64,000 nucleotides of DNA. Origin: Raffaelea ambrosiae. Lineage: Eukaryota; Ascomycota; Sordariomycetes; Ophiostomatales; Ophiostomataceae. The notes beneath the pieces are model-generated. The model was not told where the DNA came from. It worked only from the letters and a program-made list of their open reading frames with translations, and searched no databases. Below, piece after piece: positions 9,401-20,029 of the stretch. Where the stretch lies: NCBI GenBank assembly GCA_002778195.1, contig PCDI01000014.1, positions 759,173 through 823,172 on the forward strand. Reading direction: 5' to 3'. The stretch's first letter is position 1. Every line of letters begins with the position of its first letter. The position numbers and the translations under genes are program-made.

Positions 9401-11983
9401 GTGTACAAGGATCTCAATCGATCATGGTTCTTGTCAACAGACCCTGATGAGGAGTGCTCTGCCATTCTGTAAGTGCAGCCTGCGTCGGGTGTAGACATCC
9501 AGCCCTGACTGACTGATTGTTCCCAAAGAGACGCATTCCACACGCATTCGCTCGTCTATGTGCCTTCAATCAAGGCATGGAGGACGCCTTCGCAATGCGT
9601 CTGGTCTGATCCGGCGATGCTTGGAGAGAGGGCCTCCCTGAAAGAGATCTACCCGGACTTGGAGCGCTTTTTTGTTGAGTATCTCAAGGTCGAAGTGGTA
9701 GACTTTCGCGGGGCAGTCGACAGCCTGGAAGAAGCCGGAGAGGACCGGTCTGTCTCTACCAAAGACTTGAAAGAGACGATTTCGGCGGTCAACTCTTTTC
9801 TGAAACTAGAGCCAACAGCCCCGAGCTCGTCCAAGGTTGTGGCGGCGTGCATCTTCCCCGTCAGACAACCAGACGGGCAAATCACACGCGAGAACATGGC
9901 CGGCGGCTTTTTTGTTGCGGATGAAGACCAGCTAGAGGATGCCTTCCAGTCGAAAGTGAAGCTCCTTGATTTTACCGCTCGGGAAGTGGCTCAGCTCGGC
10001 CCCTTTTTGGAATGGACGGGCCTGGTCGACAGGACGCTGTCCAAGCGCGTGGAGAAGACCATCGCGGTGCCACGCATTGCCAAAACGGCAAAGCCGACAG
10101 TCGTTCGGAGGGCTGTTGGCCAAATTCAGCGCCGTGCTCATGCTCTGCTGAGGTACGTGTCTTTTTTTTTTTTTTTTTTCTTTTTTTTTTCTTCCTGCCG
10201 CCGAGGCCGTCTGGAGTCGAATTGAATTGAATTAACTTTAACGTCACTGGCACGGCCGTCTGGAGTCCTACACTAACAACGAACAGAATTGCTCGTCACT
10301 TTGCCAGCCCTCGAACACAGTCTGCGGAAAAGAGAACAGCACTGCTCGAGATGCTTGAGAAATTCAAAGTACACGAGGCATCAAAGATCTCCTTCCACCT
10401 GCCAGAAGATGGAGAGACCGTGGTAGCAGAGGGAGGCGAACATACTGTCGTCGTCGACGAAGACCAATCCGGCCCCATAGCCTACTTCAAAAGACAGGAG
10501 GGTGGCCAGGGCCCCACGCTGGCTACGTTGCTGGGGGGCAAGATCTTCGAATGGATGATGATGGACCCAGACACCAAGGTCGCCAGCATCGTCCCAGAAA
10601 AGGGTGCTTCTGCCACCAGGGCTGTTCTGCGAGCCCGCTCATCAGAATCGCATGCCGTTCTCAACAAGAGGAGCATAGAAGCATTCAGCGACGTGGACGA
10701 CAAATACCAGGCTGACAGTGAAGACTCGGGTGCCGACTCGGATGTCGACTCCAACCATGGCTCGGATTCTGACTCAGACCCCGGCTCCAGCCCACATCCA
10801 AACGCCGACTCCGACCCAGGCTACGACGAGGGCCCTGACGCAGACGACGCAACAACACCACGGACACCGTCCCGACAGGCCCCAACGAATGACGACGAAC
10901 AGGCAGACGGCACCTTCGCCTACAACGTGGACTCGGCGTCCGATGCCTCGACCAAATCCGACGACGATGTGGACACGGACACCCAGACGACTCCTGCGCG
11001 GTCCTTGCTGTCCGATCTCCCCAACCCAGACAGCATTCTCCATGGAAGCGCAGGCTGGGGCAGCAGCTCCGCGTCCCGCAGCGCTCGAAGCGCTCGTCGT
11101 GCCCGCACTGCTCAGCACGCCGCCGAGTCGCCCACGCGAAAACGCGCGGCGCGGAAACCGAAACCGCCGGCGGTCAAGCCGGCACGGCCCGTGGACAACG
11201 AAGCCTACACGTCTCTTCTGAGCCACATCATCGCTGCAGCACGGGCCCAAGCCCGAGGCTGCCGGGGCTCTGGCGCGGACGACACGGCCCGTCCACGTCT
11301 CCCGGACGGTCTGGTCGATCAAGCACTGAACGATGCCACCACGCAAATGGGGCGGTTCAAAATCGGCGCAGCCGGCGAGCTCTATGCATGTCTGGCCCCC
11401 CTTTCCCAGCAAGAGCCGACGGTCACCCACCAGCTAACCAATGACTTTCCTTTAGGCTTTTGAGTTCCTGTCTCACCTGGGGGACTGCCCCGGCTTCACG
11501 CGAGACTGCTGGAAGAGCTCGATCCGTGATTTGGTGACGGGGCAGCCCGACTATGCCGATATGACGCGGCTGGCAGCAATCGAAAAGTGCGACATTGAGT
11601 ATGCCGATCAGAACGGGATCTTGACAGCGTTTCTGATCCAGCAGGGCAAGCTGGCCAGGGACGAGTGGGAAGGCAAGTGGCCCAACTACCTGGTCGAGGT
11701 CAAGACATCGAAACTGGACGCCAAGAGGCCCTTCTACATGACCAAGGCTCAGTACAATCTGGTACGGGATCCACAAACGGGTGGGCAGCAGGCCGCTGAC
11801 TAACACGCATGACAGATGCACCGGTGCTCGGAGAGTCGAGGCCGCGACACCATCTACATCGTCTTCCGGGTCCACGACCTCGGCACGGCAGACATGGGCT
11901 TCACGATCTACGTAGACCCAGCAGCACTTTCCAAGACAGAAGAGCTGCGGTTTGAGGCTGCGACATGGCTAGTGCAGCCTTGA
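6416..11983 (+). CDS. Sacsin/NO VEIN-like protein with degenerate HSP90-type ATPase and C-terminal DUF3883
   Basis: Six exons: 6416-9045, 9103-9468, 9529-10152, 10287-11385, 11456-11761, 11816-11983, giving 1730 residues with all phases consistent. The N-terminus (AELLLAADKCHYRRARAA, then IAFHVHPDRVVAEYNNDG) aligns by eye with the ATPase of large fungal sacsin-like proteins, but the N-box Asn is Ala and the glycine-rich lid motif expected before VAWKTQIQSG is absent. Two parallel blocks follow, each with a YFQRWGLVYI / FHTHSLVYVP type motif and CVW. A Ser/Asp-rich linker lies in exon 4. The C-terminal domain (GAAGELYAFEFLSHL, DIEYAD, NYLVEVKTS, FYMTKAQYN) is DUF3883, a PD-(D/E)XK-like fold. 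The exon 4/5 intron is GC-AG. The ATG at 6416 is the first in frame; one more leftward extension begins only at GTG. Function unknown. Confidence 0.75.
8321..8410 (+). repeat. 9-bp coding repeat (Ser-Gly-Ala/Ser-Gly-Asp)
   Basis: Repeats of GGTGCTTCT / GGTGATTCT inside exon 1 of the sacsin-like gene encode a Ser-Gly-Ala-Ser-Gly-Asp linker of about 29 residues without breaking the frame. Confidence 0.75.
11386..11455 (+). other. Non-canonical GC-AG intron
   Basis: This 70-nt intron starts GCATGT and ends TTTAG, with a GCTAAC branch site about 20 nt before the end. Removing it joins GELYA to FEFLSHL in frame, as the DUF3883 domain requires. The GT two bases downstream would put a stop right after the junction. 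Confidence 0.7.
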
Positions 11984-12160
11984 CCACGGGGTTTAGGTCA
12001 GCAAATGTGATTTCACTTAAGCGAATACGACAGCTTACGCGATCATCCGTGGTCACGTTTCTTCTCAATATGCAATGTATATATATGCAATGTGTAGGAA
12101 TATGGGCAGGAAGCCAAATAAACATGTACATTCTCTCGTTTCTTATATCTTCGTTTCCTC

Positions 12161-13792
12161 TCACACCAGGTAACGGAACCCCTTGTGCATGTGGAGTGCC
12201 TCGTTGGTGTGCTCGTGCTCGGCTTGTCCAGCAGAGGTCTGCTGCGCCTCCTCGGCCTGCTCCTGGGCGACGAGCTGCTTGTTGAGCCTGTCCAGGATGA
12301 CCTTGAAGCCGTAGCAGCCGACAATCGTGATGCCAAACATGGCCAGCACAATGCCGTAGCTCTTGCGGTAGCCGTTCTCGGTGAGGTCCCACACATAGCT
12401 GCCGGCAATGTTGCCGAGCTGGCTGAAGGCGTTGATCATGGCAATGGCGACAGCGCGCTTGGCCGGCGGGCGCGGGAAGGAGGAGGAGATCCACGAGTAG
12501 AAGACGATGAAGCCGGCGTACGAGCCGGCCTGGAGGAAGAGCGCCACGTAGCGGGCCGCGGTGTGGAGGGTGGCCATGGAAATGACAAAGCCGACGATGC
12601 CCATGCCGATGGGCCAGACAATGTGCCAGAAGCGCTCGTTGGTGCGGTCGGCGTGCCAGGCATTGAGGAACGAGATGATGCAGGAGAAGACCCAGGGCGG
12701 GGCCGACATGAGCAGGGTGGGCACGTAGGAGAAGCCGAGCGTGCTGGTCAGCGACGGGAAGAAGGCGTTGAAGCTGAGGCCGACGACGTAGGCCGTCAGC
12801 GTGACCATCATGAGGTAGATCTTGGCGTCCCGGACGGCCATCCACAGGCCGTCCAGGGCGCCCTGGTCGGCGGCGTCCTCGTCGGCCTCGCCGACGTCCT
12901 CGAGCATGCGCAGGCGCGCCAGCGCCCGCTCGTCCGCGCTGAAGCCCCGCGAGTTGTGCGGCAGGTCCGGCAGGATCACGGCCGCCAGGATGGCCACGAG
13001 CATGGTCGCGCCGCCCTCGATGAAAAACAGCCAGCGCCAGGCGGCGTGGCCCAGGGTGCCCTGCATGTTGGAGAGGACGCCGGCGCCGATGAGGGCCGAG
13101 AAGGCGTTGGAGATGAGGTTGCCGCAGAAGAGGATGGCGTTGCGCTTGGTCAGCTCGCGGCGCGTGTACCACTTGGACAGGATGAGCAGCGCGCCGGGCA
13201 GGAAGGCGGCCTCGATGAAGCCCAGGAAGAAGCGCGTGGCGACCATGCCGCCGAAGCTCTTGACCACGCCGCTGAGCGTCGAGATGAGCCCCCAGACCAG
13301 CATGGCGCAGCCAATGTACACGGAGGGCCGGCTGATGCGGTTGATCACGAGGTTGGACGGGACCTGCATCAGGATGTAGCCGACGTAGAGAATGCTCAGA
13401 CAGGTGGCGTATTGGGAGTTGGTCAGCTTGAGGTCGCTCTGGAGGCCGCGGAGACGGGCTGCCGCAATGTTGTTGCGATCCTAGCAACAGCGTGTTAGTA
13501 CTGGGAAGATGTCCAAAGGATCAACAAGACCCCCCGCGTCTGAGGCAAGCTACTCAGTGTGGACACTCGGACGCACAAGATAGTTGAGAATGTAGATCAA
13601 GACAAAGAGAGAGCAGCGCAGGTCGAGCTTGCGCTTCAGGCTCTTCTCCACGCGAGCGCGGTGCTCGGGCGACATGGCGATGGCGTTGTCCATGCCGTGG
13701 CCTGCCCGGGGGTCCTGGTCTTCCAGATGGTGGTCCTGGGTCTTGTCGAAGCCCTCCTCGGAGGGGACGGCAGAGATCTCGTCCTTGGTCAT
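12161..13792 (-). CDS. MFS permease, allantoate (Dal5) type
   Basis: Two exons on the minus strand, 13792-13577 and 13480-12161, separated by a 96-nt intron (GTGCGT..CTAG) in phase 0; the product has 511 residues. The intron falls in the first helix hairpin so that ILNYL joins DRNNIAAARLRGL, the family signature after helix 1. Further landmarks are GYILMQVPSNLVINR, RFFLGFIEAAFLPGA and WRWLFFIEGG. The N-terminus is a hydrophilic cytosolic tail. The likely role is proton-coupled uptake of an organic anion or vitamin-like substrate at the plasma membrane; the substrate is unknown. The 3' end converges on the sacsin-like gene, 177 bp away. Confidence 0.9.
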
Positions 13793-15177
13793 GGTGTTGG
13801 CCGTGTGTGCAGAGGGGGATGGCGGGGTGCGAGCAGGCCAGGGAGGAACCAGCGGCCTGGGTCTTATACAAAACCGGTGGTCGTGCACCGTGCAGGCAGA
13901 CCTCGGCCGAGGGGACGTGGGCAGCCCACAAGTTCCTTCCACTCCTCCATGGGGAAGTTTTGACAGTAGCCGGGGTAAAGTAGAAACACTGAACAATACG
14001 GTGCACTACCTAGTGGACGGCGTACTGATGGGTCTGTGGCACGACTGATCTGGTTTTTCCACTATGCCTGGCAACTCATGGCTGTCTTCTCCACAGGCGA
14101 CCGGGGCCATTCCCCGTTGATGAGGCTGGCAGACAGACCTACTGCTATGTATGTAATAGTACAAACCTGCCATATCTGTTTGGATGCGCCACGTGCGTCT
14201 CCAGAACTGGGGCTTTCCTACTGGACGGGGGAATCTCGGCGGGATTCAAGGCATGTGGATCAAGATGCTGCGGCTTCTGTTCTCTTGTTGGCTTCTTGCT
14301 GCATTATCAGTTGGTGTTGGTGGATGCGATCTTCTGCTGGGATCCAATGAGACCCTCTTCGGGTTCCACCCTTTTGGGAAACACTTCCCAGCCGTTGGAC
14401 GCCATCTAACAGGCATTTCGCACGGGACGTTTCTTTTGGGCTCTCTGCGCAAAAGCAAAACCTGGTCATCGCCTTTTTATCGCCTTTTCTGGTCGTGGAA
14501 CGACGTATTCATTGTGGCCGTCAACACTCAGAAAAAGGAGGCTCAGCTGTGCTACAAGACGCTATATTTATGATCTTACACTTGGCTCCACTGGCAGAGC
14601 CGCTAACAGAGCCGCTAGCAGAGCCGCTAGCACCCCAACTGCCTCTATCGCGGCAATACTGTGGGATGCCCAGAAATATGCAATGGCGCCGCCTCATGGG
14701 TAGCGTCGGCATTTGTTCTCGATAACACAGGAAACGCGTATTCGGACACGGTATGCACCCGCGCAGTTCTGATACCACTGCACCATCTGCACCGCACACC
14801 GCACATGTGTCCGTACAGAAGAGCGCGTGTGTCAAACACCGATTGCTTGGCTGGTCAGCGGGCACCGAGCACATGACAGCAAAAGTTTTCAATCTAGGAT
14901 CCGTGCTTCGAACCAATCATCACCCATTTCCCAATTGGTCAATCCAGCCATCTCCACAACCGTCCAAGTGTACAGATGCCGTCGTTAAGCTTAATACCGC
15001 CGTGCGGGATCAAGACATGTCAGACCTTAGGAACCAAGTTTTTCAAAGTGTAAGATCATTGCGACTGTGGTCTGTAGTCTGTGGTCTGTAGTCTGTGGTC
15101 TGTAGTCTGTGGTCTGCAGTCTGTGGTCTGTAGTCTGTGGTCTGCCGTATATGCTGCCCTTTCCTCCAGGTCTCCCA
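13793..15177. other. Intergenic, 1.4 kb
   Basis: This region is upstream of the permease and downstream of the Zn2Cys6 factor. Several short open frames exist (the longest about 129 codons at 14184), but none has domain, splice or start support. A 14-bp tandem repeat lies at 15066-15144. Confidence 0.5.
15066..15144. repeat. 14-bp tandem repeat
   Basis: About 5.5 copies of TGTGGTCTGTAGTC, starting about 35 bp beyond the stop codon of the minus-strand regulator, so probably in its 3' UTR. Confidence 0.8.
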
Positions 15178-17559
15178 TCAAGTCGACAACATCCCGTCCA
15201 AGTCGGCCTCGCAGAAATACTCATAGCTGTTAAAGGCATCCACCGTCAACGCCCAGTCCATGAACGCGTCGAAATTGTCCAGCCCTTGGTCTTCGGTGCC
15301 GCTGGGCTCCAGCCAGGCCAGCCCCCCCTCGTCTGACGCCAGCTCCTGCGCAGCATTCCTGCCCTCGCCTGGCTCCGCGACCGGGTCGGTTACGGGCGAT
15401 GTGAGGGTGGCCAGAGACACCACCTCGCTCTGGATCTGGGCGATCAGCCCGTCTGCCCGGGCCGTGAGATCGCGCGCAATGGCCACCGCGCTGGAGGCCA
15501 CGGCAAAATGCGCGCCGTACACTTCGCACACGGCGATGCCCTGGTCAATGGCCGCGCGCACGAGGGCGGACAGCACATGCACGGGGTCGGCCAGCAGAAA
15601 GCCGATGAGCGTCACTGTCGCGTTCCAGTGCCACAGGAAGAACTCGTTCCATCCGCGCAGCAGCTCGGTCTCGGTCACCGCCTGGTGCATGACGGCCACC
15701 AGCGCCGCGGCATGGCGCGCGCAGGCCGCGGCGTGGGCGTCGGCCATGGGCGTGTAGGCCTGTGTCGTGCTGCTGATCCGCTGCGGGGACCCGAACGAGA
15801 TGAACGGCCGGTACAGGCTGAGGGCCACGGTGTGGTAGAGCAGCTCGAGGCAGATGCGGTTTCGGCGCAGCCACGGAGGAGCAGCCGCATCGGTGCCGTC
15901 TCCGCCGAGATCGAGCGCGTCGCACGCGACGGAGAACGGACGGCCCCCGCCGCGGCGACGGCGTATCTTCAGGCCCGCGGGCACCTGGGCCACCCACGTC
16001 TGCAGGCCGCCCGTCTGCGTGGACAGAAACGCGGCACAGCGCTCGAGCGTCGTCGGGCTCGCGTAGGGCGAGCCTGTCTGGCCCGCAGCCTCCATGATCT
16101 GTCCGTAGCGCGTCCACGCAGCGTGGTGCATGTGCAGGCCCGCCCGCAGCAGCTTCTGGCACTGCAGCGCGTACGACAGCCAGGTGACGCCGCCCTCGAA
16201 CACGGGGCGGGGCGTGCCGTGCAGGTCGGCCACGCCCACCTCGTCGGACGGCAGCGTGACCGTCATGTCACGCGTCTCCATCAGGAACGGCCGGCCCAGT
16301 TTCATGCTCGTCTTCGCCTCGATCGTGTAGAGCACCCACCATGTGCGCTTGCGCAGCTCCCGCTCGGCCCGGGGCATCGACGCCGGCGGTTCGAGGTGCA
16401 GTGCGAGCATCTGGGCAACGCGGACGGCCTGGGCCAGGAGCAGATGCGCCATGTTCTGGAAGGACGCGCAGCAGAGGTAGGACACGGAAAAGACGAGGCA
16501 CTGCAGCGTGCTCAGCGAGGGGCTTTCCAGGTCGTGCGCGAGAAGCGACTTGCCACGTTGGTAGTACCATCGCCCGGCAATCGTAGCATCCCGGCCGGGC
16601 TGCTGCTCCTCTTGTTCCTGTCTGTCGGGGCGGGCGCCGCTCTTGGGGATGAAGGTGTACCCGTACTGGATGGCCAGTGCCAGCACCATGTCTACCAGGG
16701 CCGAGTTCCTGCGCGTCTTTTCCGTGCTGCCGTCCCACAGGGACGCGTAGTGTTCTCGAAAGGCCCGCTCGTCCAGGATCGGCAGCGTGTAGTAGTAGTA
16801 ATCCCAGAAGAGGCCGATGAAGTGCTCCTCCAGCGTTCGGGACAGGGCGAGACAGGCCGGGCGACCCTTCGTGCTGCGTCCAGTGCCGACGGCTGCCCTG
16901 TCCTCGGCCGGCTTGTGCCCGTCAACGGCATCGTGCTCGTCGGTCGGCGTGACGAGCGACCGGTTGACTCCCCGAGGCTGCAGCTGTCTGGTCAGAAGCG
17001 GCTCGTGCAGCGTCTTGGCAAGATAGGCCCCGATGCGGCTGATAAAGTAGAATCCCGACGACGGCCCGTAGTACGATGTCTGCTCGGAGCTCGCACTGGC
17101 CACGAAGATGCCTTCCCATGCCGAGCGGGGGCTTGGTGATGGGGACGGCGGATGGGTTGACGGCGAGTCGGGCGTGGCCAGCCCAGTCGCGACTTCTGGT
17201 GGTGTGCTAGTGGACACACTGGTAGACACACTGGTGGGTATGCTGGGTGCCCTGCGGCTCGCTTCAGCGTCGTGCTCCAGCTGGCGGATGCGCTGCTTGA
17301 GTCGGTCGATTTCGCGCAGGGCTTGTGCCAGCGACCGCGGCTCGTTGCTCCCACGGGCCACGCACCTGTCCCCTCTTTGCTGGCAGTTCTGGCATGGCCG
17401 AGCATCGTCGCACTTGACTCTTCGCACGCGGCATCCTTCGCAAGCCCGAGATACTTGTTGGCGGCGTGGCTTGGGGGCGGCTGCTGTTGGAGGGAGGGCT
17501 CTGTCCAGCCCGGGCCGTACGGACAGCTGCTGGGTCGACAAGTAGGGGAAAGAAGACAT
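15178..17559 (-). CDS. Zn(II)2Cys6 transcription factor
   Basis: Single-exon protein of 793 residues. The binuclear zinc cluster is complete at residues 40-66 with C-X2-C-X6-C-X5-C-X2-C-X6-C spacing (ACEGCRVRRVKC, then RPCQNCQQRGDRC). A leucine-rich coiled coil (LREIDRLKQRIRQLEHDAEA) follows at about 80-105 and would allow dimerisation. Then comes a Ser/Pro-rich linker and a fungal-specific transcription factor domain from roughly 230 to 480 (LEEHFIGLFWDYYYYTLPIL, then ELRKRTWWVLYTIEAKTSMKLGRP). It should act in the nucleus on CGG-containing sites. No target is evident from the neighbours. The start is the only good ATG before the cluster. Confidence 0.9.
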   Translation of the reverse strand: MSSFPYLSTQQLSVRPGLDRALPPTAAAPKPRRQQVSRACEGCRVRRVKCDDARPCQNCQQRGDRCVARGSNEPRSLAQALREIDRLKQRIRQLEHDAEASRRAPSIPTSVSTSVSTSTPPEVATGLATPDSPSTHPPSPSPSPRSAWEGIFVASASSEQTSYYGPSSGFYFISRIGAYLAKTLHEPLLTRQLQPRGVNRSLVTPTDEHDAVDGHKPAEDRAAVGTGRSTKGRPACLALSRTLEEHFIGLFWDYYYYTLPILDERAFREHYASLWDGSTEKTRRNSALVDMVLALAIQYGYTFIPKSGARPDRQEQEEQQPGRDATIAGRWYYQRGKSLLAHDLESPSLSTLQCLVFSVSYLCCASFQNMAHLLLAQAVRVAQMLALHLEPPASMPRAERELRKRTWWVLYTIEAKTSMKLGRPFLMETRDMTVTLPSDEVGVADLHGTPRPVFEGGVTWLSYALQCQKLLRAGLHMHHAAWTRYGQIMEAAGQTGSPYASPTTLERCAAFLSTQTGGLQTWVAQVPAGLKIRRRRGGGRPFSVACDALDLGGDGTDAAAPPWLRRNRICLELLYHTVALSLYRPFISFGSPQRISSTTQAYTPMADAHAAACARHAAALVAVMHQAVTETELLRGWNEFFLWHWNATVTLIGFLLADPVHVLSALVRAAIDQGIAVCEVYGAHFAVASSAVAIARDLTARADGLIAQIQSEVVSLATLTSPVTDPVAEPGEGRNAAQELASDEGGLAWLEPSGTEDQGLDNFDAFMDWALTVDAFNSYEYFCEADLDGMLST

Positions 17560-18107
17560 GACGACAAGAAATGATTCTTAAGACGGTTGTTGTGGCAAGA
17601 ACACAGCTCGAGGGAGTCTGCCGGGACGTCTAAATCATTCACCGGAGTTTCGGAGTTTTAGTGGGTCCACTCCGGATTCCGTATCTGGCTATCCCTGTGA
17701 CAGCAACCCAGCTGGTTGCCTCTCTATTCACTCGCTGTGAAGCCCAAGCACGCGGCCCCCAGTGCAAGTATACAGATGGCGTCAAATGCGATGTGTCTTT
17801 GGCCAAAGTAGGTACCAATTGGCTACTAGATATGCAGTCTGGTCCATGAAAATATCGCGCGCCTTGTTTTTCTCTTTTTCAATTTTTTTTCTCGGTTTGT
17901 ATGTTTCTTCTTTCTTTTTCGTGCACATTGACACACCGTCACTCAACAGAAGCAGGAACTCAAGCAGGAGTACATTCAGAAGCACACAAAAACACACAAA
18001 ATACAAAAAGAGCAGTCCGTATTCCCAGTTCCCCGTTTCAAACTACGCAGCCAGACGCACAAACTCCGCACATGTATGTATCTATATTTCTCTGGGCCGA
18101 AGAACAC
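17560..18107. other. Intergenic, 0.55 kb
   Basis: Upstream region of the Zn2Cys6 factor and 3' flank of the secreted protein gene. No gene seen. Confidence 0.5.
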
Positions 18108-18913
18108 TCATTGACCGAGCAGCCCAAGCAAGAGGTTTATCAAACTCGTGCTTCCCGTTATCGTCGCCGCCGCAGCCGTGGTGGTCGCCGCGACTGTGCC
18201 CGTGGACGGCGTTGCTGCGTTTCCGGTTGTTGCCGTTGCGCTCTGGGGCAGAAAGATGCCCCATTGGGCGTTCATGTTGGCCACGGTGAGCGTGAGCTCG
18301 TTCTCTTCGGCCTCGAACTCCAGCTCGCCGAGGGCCGGGTCAATGACAAACGTGTTGGTCTCGCTGCAGAGGCGGCCGATCTGGCCCTGGCTAATGTCGA
18401 GCGTGTCTTGTGTGTGTTTGTTAGCATGGTCGACGACGAGTCTGGGAGACGGGGCATTGACGGCCAGCACTCACTGTTGGCACTGAGGATGTAGTCCACC
18501 TTGGACAGGGTGAGATTGTCGGCGGAGCCACCGCTCAGCTGCACAATGTAGGACGACGGCTCGATGGCGACGAAGCCAGACGGCGGAGCCGGGGGGGTTT
18601 TGTTCTCCGTCACCGTGAGCGTGCGGCCGTCGGCATTCGAAAACTCAATCTCGAGCACGCCGTTTTTCTGTCATTGTGTCAGTGTGGGGTGATACGAGAC
18701 TCTTGTGTGGCGCCGCTCGCTTACACCAGGTGGGAAGGTTGTGTCCTGCTGGATGTTGCCTCCCTGGAGGGCGACAGCAGTGTCGAACTGGGCTGTCAGG
18801 TCCAGCTTGTTGGGATCTTCAGCTTCTTCTTCCTGTCGCGGCAGCCGTACACGGCCGGCTGTCGGGAAGCAGGCGACAGCAGAAGAAAAGAGAAGGATCG
18901 ACAGGACACGCAT
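18108..18913 (-). CDS. Small secreted protein with Ser/Thr-rich tail, possible GPI anchor
   Basis: Three exons on the minus strand, 18913-18725, 18667-18475 and 18406-18108 (introns GTAAGC..CAG of 57 nt and GTGAGT..AAG of 68 nt), giving 226 residues in a consistent frame. The ATG at 18913 opens a signal peptide (MRVLSILLFSSAVACFPTAG); an upstream in-frame ATG would bury it. The middle contains NKLDLTAQFDTAVALQGGNI and SSYIVQLSGGSADNLTLSKV, suggesting a beta-rich fold. The C-terminal 60 residues are Ala/Thr-rich and end in a hydrophobic ATITGSTSLINLLLGLLGQ, as in GPI-anchored wall proteins. I do not recognise the family. A GAAA microsatellite (about 18984-19008) sits in the upstream region. 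Confidence 0.7.
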
Positions 18914-20029
18914 GTTGGGATGGAGATTGAAAAAGCTTGGTCTTTGCAAAGAAGAAAAGAATGTACAACGACAGGCCAGCCTGAAAGAAAGAAAGAAAGA
19001 AAGAAAGAAGCGAATAATGATGGACTGATACCGGATGTCGTCTGATGAGCTAAAATCGTCTGCTCGACGAGATCTCTCTTGATATTTATGCTTCTGTCAT
19101 CCTGCAGAAGACTGGCGCTTTCATTCTCCCTAGTCTCCTTTTCCCATTTACGCTTATCGGAGAATCTCTCACGGCCCAGGAGTTTCGGTGAGTTCTTGGT
19201 ACGGCTCCCATTGCCTCCATTTCAGAGCCCCTGCGCCCCGATGGGACGCTCATCTTTGCGAGCTGGGCGCTCTTCGTGTGCTGGGCGATTGCGCATCTCA
19301 AACAATGCTTTAGGAGATGTCAAACAGCCAAGTGTGCTGAGAGCATCTCTGCCCCAATGGTGGCAGCTGGTGACGGGAAAATGCCTGGTAAGGGGGGTCG
19401 AAGCCAAGATGCACGCCGATTCAGATCACCTGCCAAGTTGGTTGGCAGGCCGCAGGAGGAGGCAGCACCACCTTGCACAAGAGGGCAGGTGCGCACGCGA
19501 CACCAGCACTTGCACAGACGCGGCTGCCTGGTTGGCTCAGCTGGCTGCTGGGCAGTGCGAGTGGGTCAAAAACCGAACCGTGAACAGTTTGGAAACGTGC
19601 CCAGTAGCCTCATTCTTGGCACGTGTCAGGTGCAGGGACCGCAAACAACCACCCCTGGCCTTTGTCGTTGCAAGAGTAACCGTGGAAGTCTTGGACTGAA
19701 TGGCAAGCGATTCTGTCGGGACTTGCAAAGCAGCGAGAAAGAGAACACTGGACGCGAGCACTCCAAACAACGCCAGGCTTGGCCATGTCTGTGGGCAAGC
19801 TTTGGGTCACCCTGCCATGGCACAGTAGAAATAGCAGACAAAGCGCATTGCGTGAGTGGAGGTGAAATAGAATACCTTGCTAATGAAAACGAAGAGAAAA
19901 GAAACGGCAGCAAGCAATGGGCAAAGACGGGGTTTGGAGACAGCAGCACGGATGGATGCGACGAGAACTTGATTCATCCTGCCACTATGACTGAAAACCC
20001 TTCCATTGGATCTCACCCACACGTGTCCA
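18914..20029. other. Intergenic, 1.1 kb
   Basis: Contains the GAAA tract near 18984-19008 in the upstream region of the secreted protein gene, and the 3' flank of the hydrolase. A 310-codon plus-strand frame (19276-20208) overlaps the hydrolase in antisense and shows no domain, so I do not call it. Confidence 0.45.

Noticed and set aside
14184..14573. 129-codon frame with a hydrophobic start
   Set aside because: Looks like a signal sequence, but the rest has no conserved pattern and no transcript signals.
15508..17139. 543-codon plus-strand frame opposite the Zn2Cys6 factor
   Set aside because: Antisense of a well-supported gene; no recognisable protein.
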